From positions 2,232,001 through 2,296,000 of the forward strand of contig NC_064652.1 in NCBI RefSeq assembly GCF_001723175.1: a stretch of 64,000 nucleotides of DNA, read 5' to 3'. The translations under genes and the position numbers were made by a program. This stretch comes from Penicillium oxalicum. Taxonomy: Eukaryota; Ascomycota; Eurotiomycetes; Eurotiales; Aspergillaceae. The first letter of the stretch is position 1. Every line of letters begins with the position of its first letter. Below the pieces are notes generated by a model. It saw only the letters and a program-made list of their open reading frames with translations. It did not search any database and was not told the origin of the DNA. Shown here piece after piece: positions 49,433 to 60,785 of the stretch.

Positions 49433-49914
49433 ATCTCTCCTTAGTGAGCAAATCCAACCTTAATTGAATGACGACTTCCACCTTCCCATACGATGTCATT
49501 GTCAACTGAAGCGGAAGCTGTCAAGAAATAAAGAAGGAGAACTTTGTGCAGAGGCAACTTGATGGACTGTTCGCTTCACAGGGATATGATGAAATGCTAA
49601 ATGCTGATTATGATCGATCCAAAGTTTCTGGAGCCCGCTCTTGTACTGCGCTGGTGCCCCGGCCCCGGAAGAGACTAGGAGAAAGATCAGGTACAGCTCC
49701 AATCTCCGTGGGCCCTCAGAGCAGCGGAGGCCTTTTATAACCATAGACGACAAGCGCAAGGAAAATACGCGGAACTTTGTTACTATTAATGATAGGTCAA
49801 TTCGTGTGGGAATAGTAAGCTCCCCAGTTTCTAAGATGAGTTGGAAGGGTCATATGTTCCACATGATCATCGCCGGAGCCTGGCGACATCCACCGCATCA
49901 AATCACCCAAACCC
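49433..49914. other. Intergenic region at left border of NRPS locus
   Basis: About 480 nt between the small protein gene (plus) and the 3' end of NRPS-1 (minus). Convergent ends; a short open frame here (49546-49740) shows no motif. Confidence 0.5.
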
Positions 49915-52900
49915 TCAGATTGTCACGACCTCTCGCAAAGGACGATCCCAATCTGTTCCCGACAACTTTTTTACAAAGTCCGCCCACGACCGCACCAGTC
50001 CCTTAATCTCACCGACTGTCTCTGGAGTACAAATTGCAAATATTGTTAGCTCCAGGCCCTCCGGCCGTAGACAGCAGTTTGCAAATCCAGATTCAGATTT
50101 GGGCGGCCGTCCCTTGTCAATCTCGCGGCCCACACCCTCCATACCCGCCAGGGGGCATGCCCACCGATCCCCGAAGTTCTGGTGCTGGTGGTGCCAGTAC
50201 ATTCGGGTCCCCACGGGCCAGTCTGTACACTGGGTCAGGATAGTATCCATATCCAGATAATCGAAGCGCAGGGCCCGTGAATGTTGTTCTTGCACAAGGT
50301 GTACGAAGCTCCGGATTGTGGGGCCGCCGACTGAGGACTTTTTATCCTGGTCGTTTCGAGTGGCGGGGACAGCCACCCGGAATGGAAGCTTGTTGATGCA
50401 GGGCCCGAAGATTCGATCGATACCTTCCAAGGCCGAATCACGGCCATGCACCGTTTGCTGGAAGACGATCTCAGGCTGGCCAGTGAGCTCAGCCAGTGCG
50501 AGACACCATGCCGCTCGAACAAGGGTGGCGAGAGTGATGCCTGTCGGGAGAGTAGCGGGAGTCGGGACGATCGCCTGCTGCATTGGCGACCATTGCATTC
50601 CCGGCTTCGGATGTTCATCACCCTGATGGTAAATCTCCAGCAGCGGGGTAGACGGCGTGGGGCGAAGATAGTCCCGCCAGAATTCCAGAGCTTCCTCACG
50701 TTGGTACTGGGCCCGGAAGTAGACGTACTCGAAGAATGAAGGTCGAGAGGCAAGAGGCCTTTCTCCGTGGTAGGCAAGCGAGATGTCTTCGACCAGGAAA
50801 TGGAGCGAGAAGCCGTCATACTGGAGGTGGGATAGACAAATGATAAAGACATGGGATTGACCGTCCACGTGTGAAACGAGGGTGACATGACTGGTGACAG
50901 CGCCCAGCGAGGATTGATTACAGAACTCTTCCGTCAGGGACTTGGCCAAGGCCTGCACATTGTTCGAGGTTTCAATGTGTCGAAACCGCACAGGAGCATG
51001 GGACAGTTGAATCTGCATCAACTGCTCCCCCCAGGAGAAGAAAACTGTGCGGAGCAGCGGATATCTTGCCCAAACGACCTCGGTGGCTTTGTGAAGGCGC
51101 TCAACGCAGATGGGACCGTCATAGTCGAAGGCAAAGCAGTCTAGTCCACCGGTATCAAGCATCTCGGTCTGATAGCCTGTCAGTGGTACTATATCCACTA
51201 TTTCTACATCTTCACTGATGATGGTCTGCTGACGAAGCTCGTGCAATATAGTATTTCGAGTATCCTCTTCCATATTCATGAGCGAGAATGGGGACATGTC
51301 GATTGATATCAGGGGCGAGGCTGTCAGATGTGGTGCCTGCATCGCCAAAGAAGGGCGGATGAGAATATCAGAAGCCAGCAATGCGATGCCCTGAGCTCGG
51401 GCTCGCGCAGCAACTCGCATGGCAGAAATGGAGTTTCCCCCTAGGTCGAAGAAATTGTCGGCCCGACCAATTGCCGTGGGGGGAAGATTGAGCTCAGCTG
51501 CCCAAATTTCTCGAAGCTTGGACTCAAAGCTCGATAATTGCCCCGTAGTCGAATCAAATGGCCGAACGACTAACAGCGCCAGGTCCTCTGGACTGAGAGT
51601 TTCGATCGACTCCCGCAACAGTCGTCGGTCTTTCTTACCGGACATCGTTTGGGGCAACCCACTCAAGGGCACGAAGAAGCTGGGAACCATATAGGCCGGT
51701 AGAGTTTTTCTCAGCCAACTGCGGGCCTCCTGGTACGCTTCGATGAACGTCTCGTTTGGGAGAAGAACCACAGGCGAGGAGGGATGACGCTGGTATTGCG
51801 CGACCTGTCCCGGAGGGATCACTACAAACAAGACAAGCGTGGCGTCCATTGTGCGCTCGAGGGGTATCAAAACTTCAGCCACCACATCGCGGGCCCCAGG
51901 GAACCACGGCCGGCTGTGAATCTCCACTTCCTCGAGCTCCAGCCGTTGCCCACGGATCTTGACCTGAGTGCCTTTGCGGCCAACACAGACCAGGGATCCA
52001 TCCTCGAGCTGGCGCACCAAATCTCCAGTCTTATACAGCCGGGATCGCACACCCTCCCCCCGTAGAGGCATGCCAGGCCGGTGGATCAATGAACGCAGCC
52101 CGAGTCTTGTCGGGGTCGTCGAAATACTCTCGTCCTACGTGCCCACCTTCAATCACAAGCTCTCCGATGGCTCCAATAGGGACCAGCCGGTGATGGTCGC
52201 GAGAATTCACGATCCAGCAGAAACCGCATTTAGACCAGCCGATATTGGCGGGAGTCGCCGCCTGCCGGAGATGGCAATGGGCGGTGCTGATAGGGGTACA
52301 TTCTGCGGGCCCATAGCCGTTAATGACGGCCATGTTTGGGGCACACGATGCCAGGTCCCCTGGGTTTACCTTCTCGCCGATCATGATGAGCCATAGAATG
52401 CCCATCGCCTCAAAGTCGCGGGGCGCGAGTGTGCGCACGAATGAAGGGGTCAGGAAGGCATGGGAAGGCTGCAATTTCTTGGCTGACTCTACGAACGAGT
52501 CGGTCCGTTCATCCTCTGCCAGGACACATAGACACCCGCCGGCCATGAAGGTGCTGAGACCCTCCACCAAAGTGATGTCAAAGGCATATGAGGCGAATTG
52601 GAGGACCCGTGAGGTGGGACCGAAATCAAATTGCTCTATATGAGCTGCAGCACCTGTGCAGAATGCCCGGTGTTCGATGACCACCCCCTTAGGAACTCCG
52701 GTAGATCCCGAGGTAAACGCAGCATATGCTGCGGTGGATGGAGCAGCTTGGGGCAATTCAATCGGGCTTGAGGTAGCCAGCTCTTCGAGGTGCGCATTTC
52801 CCTCCACTACCAGCACATCTGCAGCCAGATGATGAACGATCTCAGCAGTCGTACTCGAGCAGAGGACGATTGGGGCGTGGAGTGTTTCACAGATACTCTC

Positions 52901-53902
52901 CAGTCGAGCCAGGGGATATGCGGGCTCCAGCTGGACGAATGCCCCGCCAGCCATCAAGACCCCAAGGATTGCCACGGTCATCCATCGAGATTTATGGAAG
53001 CATAGAGGGACAAAGACCTCAGGACCCACGCCGCGGCGGCGAAGGGCTTTGGCTAGTTGCGTGGCGTGGTCAAGAAGTTCTTGATAGCTCAGACAACCGT
53101 CACGACTGGCCACGGCTATTGCCTTTGGCCGTTGCTTCGCCTGCTTTTGAATGACATCATGGATACATAAATCAACTAGGGGTGGAAGCCGGGAGTGCCG
53201 TTTGTGCAGGTCTACCAAGTCATCAGGATGGGGTGTCATCACTTCTGATATCGATGACTCAGGCTTCGCCAACACTTGGCCCATGAGGTGAGCGAGCTGT
53301 CGTGCAATTCGCTTTGGGGCAATGGCCGCACATTGCTCTCTCGTTTGCAAGACACCGATCCGACATGAGGTCTCTGTAAACTGACATACCGCGATACAAT
53401 CGTATCCTTGGGTCACTCCGGCCAAATACGACTCTAGCCGAGTGGTGAATAGTTGGCACTCAGTGGTTGTCGCTGCATCCTCCATGACCAGCAGGCTACG
53501 TGATAACTTTGGCTCATGTGCGTGTTCCTGCTCGGAATTCCAGAGTCGCCATCGATTATTCAGCTCTTCTATAAGGCCCTGAACGGTGATGTTGTAGTCC
53601 AACGTGAATTCCCAGTGCTGTTTATCGATCGTATTCTCCTGTTCCCTCCCCTCGGAGGGGGCTGAGGACCGGGGGATGCGTCGCCAAGTGTCAAATGCGA
53701 CACCGTCCGTACTCGAGTACTGAGACTGTAGTACCGCCCAGGACAGACAGGCGTATATATCAGGGGCGACATTCTCCTGCAAATGACCAAAAGAAACTGA
53801 CACACAATCTTCGTGTCTCAGTAACTTCGATTCTGGCGATTCTGGCAAAGTATGGAGCGCTTGTTCGTCACAAACACTCCGTAAGGGGACTCCTCTGGTC
53901 AT
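49915..53902 (-). CDS. NRPS-1: (partial C)-A-T-C nonribosomal peptide synthetase, one frameshift
   Basis: Activates an amino or aryl acid as its adenylate, loads it on a carrier and condenses or releases it. Order in about 1,325 aa: an N-terminal remnant that resembles the back half of a condensation domain (to about 260); the adenylation domain (AFTSGSTGVPKG core A3, FDITLVEG core A4, NGYGPAE core A5, YKTGDL core A8, SGKKDRR core A10 with its lysine); the carrier domain DNFFDLGGNSISAM; and a terminal condensation domain. That last domain has SHLQYDG and a tyrosine exactly 14 residues after the aspartate, the SHxxxDx14Y pattern known from fungal terminal cyclising domains. The frame breaks at 52056-52061, a C6 run on plus; five C would give STGEGVRSRLYKTGDL. 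No splice signals fit. Start at 53902 is the first ATG; the C remnant means an upstream exon cannot be excluded. Confidence 0.88.
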
Positions 53903-54431
53903 GATGAGTACCTTTGGGAAAAGACTCGTTGCTCAACAGTGAGTAGGAACCGAGAGGGGAGCTTGATGCTTGAAGAAATATTGGTTCGTCACTCTCGGCC
54001 TCCTCGAGTCTGCTCTGAATCCGAAAGGGAAAGCGAGCGTCAACTTGGAATGCGGTAATGACCTGTTGGTACCGAATATTAAACGATTACTGTTGATTGC
54101 AAGGCAGCTCGCAGATACATGCTGCAAATTCAAAGTCGTGTGGAGCAAGGTGGGTGAAGAACATGATCTGTCAGATGCAAAAGATCGCTCTTGGGGTTAT
54201 TTCAAAGCCATGCGTTACACCAACTTCCATGTACGCATGCGATCTGCTTACTGATGCATTGAACTTCGCGAAACTGGGACGATCCTACCTCCCTGGGACA
54301 CAAGCCAAGATCGGCCCGGTGCTCTCCAATCTAAATACAAGGTAATGGCATATTTGGGCTAGATTGGGCGAAAGGAACTCCAATCAAAGATGCGGCGTGT
54401 GGCATTCAACATAGCGAAGTTCTCATACGCC
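53903..54431. other. Promoter region of NRPS-1
   Basis: About 530 nt between the NRPS-1 start and the 3' end of the methyltransferase gene, both on the minus strand. No further features recognised. A short upstream exon for NRPS-1 could hide here, but no in-phase candidate was convincing. Confidence 0.45.
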
Positions 54432-55343
54432 CTAAGATGCCACTTTGAAGACGTACATGGTCTCGTTACTGGTGGGAATCTCCTCCACGAGGGCCAAACC
54501 AGCCGCGGTCGATGCCTTCAGCAGCTCTCCTGCTTGCCACACACGCCCGCCCATCGACGCAACATCGCGTTCGAGGATCTTTTCGTGGCCCTGTGCATCT
54601 TTCTCCACCACCTCCATCGGCAGGTCCCAGAAAACCAAATTCCCTTCCCGTCGCTGCCCAGCCCCTTCCTCGACATGCCGATAAATGATGCCCGGATGGG
54701 CCTGGCTGGGAATGTCGGATGACCGCTCCATCTCTGCGAACCGCATTGATACCGCCTCGGCCTCTTTGGGCCTGGAATCGTCAAAGACATAGCGCATCGA
54801 GATGTACGCACGACCCGTCTCCGGCCGCAAGACCGTGGCCACCTGCTCCAGGAATCGCTCTGCCGCGTCCGCCGGCTCGTAGAGCATACTGATGCTACCA
54901 GCAGCAAAGGTCAGCATGTCGATCTGACGCCCGGGGGCGTGCTGCTGAAGGGCCGGGAGAGATTGCAACTCCAAAGCGGAGCCGTGAATGTAGCACGTGT
55001 GTGCGGTGAGTGTCTCTGGGAGAATTTCTTGAGCGCGGGCAAGCATATGAGGCGACAGATCCAGTCCTAGGAAGTGGGTGCCCTCCGGGTTGACCCAACC
55101 CTTCTTCAGGTTGACAGCCAACTGACGGAACACTCGTCCTGTGCCGCAGCCGATGTCCAGCAAACGATAGCGATCTGGTTTTCCGTCGGTTTTGTCTAGG
55201 GCTCGCGAGGCACGCATCTGTTTATAGCCCGTCCAGAAGAGGCCTGCATCCTCATTCATCCAGTCGATGTCATCGTGAGCCAAGTCGTATACTTCAGCCC
55301 GGTAGTGGGAATGGTATCCGTCGCCATCCATGATTTCAAGCAT
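54432..55343 (-). CDS. SAM-dependent methyltransferase
   Basis: Single-exon gene for a 303-aa class I methyltransferase, transferring methyl from S-adenosylmethionine to a small molecule (N, O or C acceptor unknown). Motif I is RLLDIGCGTGRVF near residues 60-72, with the acidic post-I region FLGLDLSPHML (about 91-101), then motif IV-like IDMLTFAAGSISMLY and a long C-terminal beta-rich half (FDDSRPKEAEAV, GNLVFWDLPMEVVEKD) of the kind seen in type 11/25 enzymes. It lies between NRPS-1 and the PLP enzyme in the same orientation, which suggests a role in decorating the peptide. Start at 55343; an internal ATG four codons later is almost equally good. Confidence 0.88.
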   Translation of the reverse strand: MLEIMDGDGYHSHYRAEVYDLAHDDIDWMNEDAGLFWTGYKQMRASRALDKTDGKPDRYRLLDIGCGTGRVFRQLAVNLKKGWVNPEGTHFLGLDLSPHMLARAQEILPETLTAHTCYIHGSALELQSLPALQQHAPGRQIDMLTFAAGSISMLYEPADAAERFLEQVATVLRPETGRAYISMRYVFDDSRPKEAEAVSMRFAEMERSSDIPSQAHPGIIYRHVEEGAGQRREGNLVFWDLPMEVVEKDAQGHEKILERDVASMGGRVWQAGELLKASTAAGLALVEEIPTSNETMYVFKVAS

Positions 55344-56897
55344 ATGTGAGAAAAGTAATAACCGACAAGATGAGGAGATTAAGTCGACCAGGTATGTAAT
55401 GTTTGTGACTGGACTGGCAAGTTTCAGGCTCTCAATCTAGGATGATTCCATTTTTGAATGATTCTGCCCGAGAACATTGCATTTACATCAAGTCCCATTG
55501 TGCATGCCCTGGTCACATCTACCAATTCCTGAAGGTATCCACCGCTCCTATTCTGCAGGATGTAAATGCGTCCAGTGTGGTGGGGGGTGTCGCACAGCCT
55601 TTGGCCATGACCTTGCCTGCAGACGATTGCCCAAGCGATGTACCACTGAAGAGGTACATTCTGCTCTGCTTGCAGGAATTGCAGTGTTTCCAGGTGGGAG
55701 AGGATCTGTGCTGTCATTAGTCGTACATGCTCAAGTCAGGAGGTCATCCATCTCTCTGGTCAACGTATCTTGTTAGGTATCTGACAGCTCTTCTTTCAAA
55801 CTACAGCTGCAGATCGCATCATTATTTGTTTATTTTTCTCTCAGATTTGTCTCTTGATATCCATTCTCATTCTTTTCTTTTCCCCCTTCCCCCCACCAAC
55901 ACGCTCTCGGGAGGTGAGCAGATCTTTAAGCAAGGGCGCTCGGTACTGTGGGAGTTCCAGTGTGTTCCCTGCCGCTAAAAGTCGGTAAGAGAGACATCAA
56001 TTTTCTCAGTCAGCCCCACCGACCTAAGATCCATTCGTTTTTCGATCGCATCTCTAGTTCCTCACCTCTCGGAACAGGGTCTAGCTCAAAAAGGTGATAC
56101 CACGGTGGAAGTTGGAACACTCGGCGTTTTCGCAAGATCTCGACCATATTGAGATATGACCATGACCTTTATACTTGCATGCGTTTGTACCTTCTGTCGG
56201 CAGAGATCCTGCCTTTGTCTATCAAATATTCCCAACTGCATGTCAGGTCTAGACCTTCTTGTTCATGATCGTTCTTTTATTTTTTCTAACGCCTGGTCCA
56301 AGAACCCTCGGTCTACCCCACCCCCATCTCCGCAGCTCTATGTAGTTGCCCTTCAGAATCTCATGGGTCTTGGGTTGTCGGTCGATCGGGGGTAAATCTA
56401 AGTGGAAATGGATTATGTGTGGAAGCTTGACGTGCATTGTTACTGTTGACTGGCCTGATCACAACAACAATCTGTTAGTCTATGTGTCGATCTGACGACA
56501 TATGTCTTACTCGCACATCCCGAGAAAATATGAATCATGTGTACTGACTCTCTGGAAAGCGCTGGCTTGAGCTTGCTAATGTATTGGGTAAAGCCCGAGG
56601 AAGCTCCAAATTGTCCCGCGGAGGCAGTGAAAACAGTTGGTGATTACTGCGCAGTCACATGGTCCATCACGGGACCACCTGGATAGCTAGCACTTGCACC
56701 ACCCCAACTATTCTCACCACTTGCATCCCCTCTTACCCTCGCCCTAGCACGTAGGACTCCAAATGTTCACAGTCGAGAAGAGAGAACATTTGGAGGCTAC
56801 CCGCATTGAGGGAAGAAACCTATGAGATACTTCGCCCCATTACGTGAGAACACCATAATCTACAGAAGGACTTATCTCCGAAAGGTTGGACGGCAAA
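55344..56897. other. Intergenic region within the NRPS locus
   Basis: About 1.55 kb between the methyltransferase start and the stop of the PLP enzyme gene, both on minus. The left part is the methyltransferase promoter. Pyrimidine-rich stretch near 55850-55900 on plus. No motif-bearing frame on either strand. Confidence 0.5.
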
Positions 56898-58431
56898 TCA
56901 GTACTCAAGCGATGAATGACCATTTTGGCATAAAACCGAAATTCCGTCCTGTGAGAGGCCGTCGATCAAGCTTGCAGGAGACTTGATGTCCAGGTCGGCA
57001 GACTGGGGCTGTTTCCCGCGCTGAAGAATGTCGCACAACTGGCCTAGGGCACGGGCCAAGTATCGAAAGTCTTCCAACTCCAAATAGATCTGAGCACTGA
57101 CTCGCACCCAGATCTGTCCGTTGTGCTCGTAGACAGGGGCATATGTCCGATACTTCTCGACCAACTGATGCGAAATCCACTCGACTATCCTGGGAGTCTC
57201 ATCACCCCCGGCTAGAGAACGAGGGAGTGGTAGTCGGACATTCACCATACTGCAGCCGCGGGTCAAGGTCCGGTGGCAATTATCCAAAACCTCCGTCTCC
57301 AGCATCTGCGCCATGGTCTGCCCCCCGACTGCCGCCAGCTCCGCATTGTGCCGCATAATAGCCTTCTCACCACCAATCGAGGCCCGGAATTCCAAGGCAT
57401 CACGAATGCACAGAAACGGACTGTAGTCCATGGTTCCGAAACTTTCAAAAAGTACCTCAAATGGACTTTGCCAGCCAGGTCCTTGGCGGAAATATGAGTT
57501 ACAGCGAGCTCCGTGGCGCGGCGTGAAACCCCAGCTGGTCGGGAACGTGGTGCGCAGAAGGGGCTGGCTGCGGATGGGCGCATAGAGAATGGCGCATCCA
57601 CGCGGCACAAAGAGCCACTTGTGCAAATTCCCAACGAAGAAGTCCGGGTTAAGGGCACCAAGGTCGAGGGGGAGCTGGCCGATACAGTGGGCGCCATCAA
57701 CGCAGGAGAGTACCTCCAGCTCACGGCAGGCCATGACCAGGGCTTCAAACGGAGTGCGCACACCCGGTTGGAAGCTGATAATGTCAAACACAGCCACTCG
57801 CGCGGTCTTTCCACGGGCTTGGATGCCTTGGACGGTTTGACGAAAGGCCGTAAGGAGCTGATCATCTTCAATCGGGTAGACCAGAGGGATGCGCGTTAGC
57901 TGGACCTCGGTGGTTTCGATCAGGTGGTGGATGGTCCGCTCGCAAGCTCCGTACACGGTATCGAAGACGATGATATGGTCCGAAGAGGAGTAGGAGAGGT
58001 TGCGAAGAACCGTATCGATGCCGGTAGTTGCATTCGGAACGAGCACGATCGTGTCGAGGGGTGCCTGGACGAGCTTTGCGATCGCCTTGCGCGAGACGAT
58101 GAGTTCCGCATTGTAATCGTAGCGCACGAATTTATCCGGAGTGGCCTCGACCATCTGCTGGCAGGCGCGGAGACGCTCCCAGACTTGTCTTGGAACTGCT
58201 CCAAAGGACCCTGGTCATGCTTGATGAGGGGATGGAACAATGCAGGGTTCACGCGGTGGATGATGTATGCCTACCATGATTCATGTTGGTCCAGCCTTCA
58301 TCGAAGAGAAAGTGCTGGGCTATGTGCTTTCCAAACTGGGGTTTCATGGCGATAACTTGCTCTTTGGTGAGGACAGGGTTCCCAACTCGATCGGCATAGG
58401 TTTGCCCACCACGTCGTTGGCAGAAGGGCAA
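56898..58431 (-). CDS. Class-V aminotransferase-like PLP enzyme
   Basis: Fold-type I pyridoxal-phosphate enzyme of the class-V group, which includes isopenicillin-N-epimerase-like proteins, cysteine desulfurases and C-S lyases. Two exons, 58431-58275 and 58210-56898, rebuild the conserved start FLFDEGWTNMNHGSFGAVP, and the protein is about 489 aa. Cofactor features: PNATTGIDTVLRNL (phosphate loop), SCVDGAHCIGQ with Asp224 against the pyridine nitrogen, and GNLHKWLFVPRG with the Schiff-base Lys250. The tail holds IWVRVSAQIYLELEDFRYL. It could epimerise, transaminate, cleave a C-S bond or act as an oxygen-using PLP oxidase; sequence alone does not decide. Its place between the methyltransferase and the dioxygenase makes a role in the NRPS pathway likely. 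Confidence 0.88.
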
Positions 58432-59191
58432 TTCAAGAGATTGTTTCTACTATTGTGACACGACTGATCACCCCGTCTTCTTTTCTCATCAGCTGGGTCG
58501 ATACAGGTTAACTGGTACTCTGAGAACTAGGAAAATTGTACCCGGATGCAACCCACATCTATGTATATACAAATAGAAATGACCGCTATTGCGCTCAACC
58601 CATACCAAGAGGGGGGAATGGCCCGAGGAGTGCCAGAGTCGAGACGCCCGTCCGCGCCATTTTGCCATTGGATACCATCTGATGTCGTATGTGCAATTCT
58701 ACATGTATCTCCCCAGACGCACGCACTCTAGGTGCAACCTGTCCTGCGGGTACGCCAGCGGTGGAGATGCCGATCCAGTGGATCCAACTAAAGCTGCACG
58801 TCTGGAAGATGTCCGCTCTGTCGACCCTGTGGTCGCCTTGCAGCATACATGTACAGTGAGGCAACGTGATATTTTATTTCCAGTCTCGTTTTCATGAGAC
58901 CTGCTGTGTGACAACGACAACAGGGTTCTTGGAATTGCAATCAATTTCTCCTGCATGATCATTCACCGCATATCCACGAGTCACCGGTACAAGGACGTCT
59001 CGTTCCGTCCGACCAATATCAAGCGTTTCCAGCATTGCAAGGTTGTGAGGCACTTGAAGGCGGCATTGTCTTATCTAAGGCAGATCAGTCAAGTTGCAGT
59101 CAACCAGGAAGCAGGCCATATGTATGAACTGGTTCAACCAGACAATCTTTACAGCAGCCTTCATCTAAAGTCAGCTCATTGATTTCCAACC
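58432..59191. promoter_or_regulatory. Divergent promoter between PLP enzyme and dioxygenase
   Basis: 760 nt separating two locus genes transcribed apart (PLP enzyme on minus, dioxygenase on plus). Such shared intergenic regions often carry the binding site of a pathway regulator in fungal clusters. I saw no clear palindromic zinc-cluster site by eye, so this is positional inference only. Confidence 0.4.
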
Positions 59192-60324
59192 ATGACTAAA
59201 ATAGACGGCGATGGTGTCCTGCCAACGCCTCCTCTGCCGGAGATTCATCTATCTAAACACAACCATGCAGACTCTGAGACCATTTCCCGGATCATCGAAG
59301 CGATGAAACTGTCGGGGGCATGTATTGTACGAAACATGTTCTCTTCTGCGTCGGTCCAGCAGGTCCAGAAAGACATCAAATCCCACATCGCCGCGGCGGG
59401 TAATTATGGAGGTGTGTATACTTAACAATGTCCAGCAAGGTCTTCATTTGAGTACCTCGACCCCGACCTTCTCCTACTATCTGTGTTAACAGTCCATGGT
59501 GTTGCATAGATGGGACTGAAAGCACTTCGGTGGTGACCGCCCTGCTCAGCAAGTCTGATGAGTATGCGACTCACATGTTACACCACCCTGCCTTCCACGG
59601 GGTGATTAACCATTTCCTAACCGAGAACATTGGACCATGCCAGGTAAGAGTTTGGTCAGTCCGCAACTCATTGGAGATCTTTACTGAGCGAAGGGCGTGA
59701 TGCTTCCAGGTAACCCGTGGCCAGCAAGCCTCTGTGACCATTCCCCCCCAGATCGACTCTACGGTAGCAGCCGTGGTGCACCCGGGAGGTGAGCCACACA
59801 ATCTTCACCGTGACGATGTCGACCGGTTCAACGTCCAGCCCTTCGTACCTAAGTACGAGATGGGCCGGGATACCAATGTCGCGATGTTGACAGCTCTCGA
59901 TGCCACAACGCGAGCTAACGGAGCAACTCGCGTGCTGCCCGGCAGCCATCTGTGGGACTATAACACACTGATGCCCCTGCCCGATGATGAACGTCTTGTC
60001 GACGCCATCCTCAACCCGGGGGACTCACTGCTGCTGCTCGGATGTACGCTGCACGGAGCCGGGGCCAACACGACAGATGCCTCTCGTGCGATCACCGCGT
60101 GTTTCGTCACCCGCGGCCGCTTACGCCAAATGGAGAATCAGTATCTGGCCCACGACCTAGACAAGGTCCGGCAGTTTCCCTTGTGGCTAAAGCGGCTCAT
60201 GGGATTCTCCGTCATCGCGCCTGCATGTGGCTGGATCGATAAGACAGACCCCTTGCGTAAGATTGATCCTCACGCGGGGGAGTTTATCGATATCTGGGAC
60301 CCAAGTGCAATGAAGTTTCACTGA
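59192..60324 (+). CDS. Fe(II)/2-oxoglutarate dioxygenase, phytanoyl-CoA hydroxylase-like (PhyH)
   Basis: Predicted non-haem iron oxygenase of the PhyH family, whose fungal members hydroxylate, desaturate, epoxidise or form endoperoxides on alkaloids. Three exons, 59192-59411, 59510-59643 and 59710-60324, in phase, 322 aa, normal for this group. The iron triad is complete: His151-x-Asp153 in NLHRDDVD and His233 in TLHGAGAN. Arg244 in DASRAITACF fits the 2-oxoglutarate carboxylate contact. Also GATRVLPGSHLW and NPGDSLLLLGC, typical PhyH strands. It is the only plus-strand gene in the locus and faces away from the PLP enzyme. All residues needed for catalysis are present, so a late oxidation step on the NRPS product is likely, though the reaction is unknown. 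Confidence 0.92.
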
Positions 60325-60785
60325 GAAGTTTGCTTGAAGTTCCCGGCGGCAATGGATGATGAAATGCATGGAAAGCATTTCTTCTGTCTTGTCGATGACG
60401 GGCAAAGCTCGGGAGGATCTCGAGTCGTTGATAGGTTGAACCGGGATGGCAAGACTCCCGGTACATGGAATTAGCCTCCAGCAACATTGGCTATCAGGAA
60501 TCCGAATCTGTGCTGATTAGACAATGAGTGTGTGGCCCGTTTTGGCACTTCCATTGATTTTCCTTCTAGTGCAACCAGGGAAATGATAGAGCCAGAAATG
60601 TGACAGCTTTGCTCAGTTCAGGTTGCATATATAGATGTGACTAGGCTCTTTGACCACAAAAGCTTGTCTCGAGATTCCGACGAGAAAAACTGGTATCTAA
60701 ATCAGAAGAGAGGTGAGGATAATACGTAAGAAGACAAGGAAATACAAGAAGTGAAAATCTTTTCTCAAGTTGTCAAACGAACGAA
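60325..60785. other. Convergent 3' ends inside the NRPS locus
   Basis: About 460 nt between the stop codons of the dioxygenase (plus) and NRPS-2 (minus). No other feature seen. Confidence 0.5.

Noticed and set aside
52040..52090. An intron at the NRPS-1 frame change
   Set aside because: No donor/acceptor pair of plausible length exists; conserved residues abut on both sides of the homopolymer.
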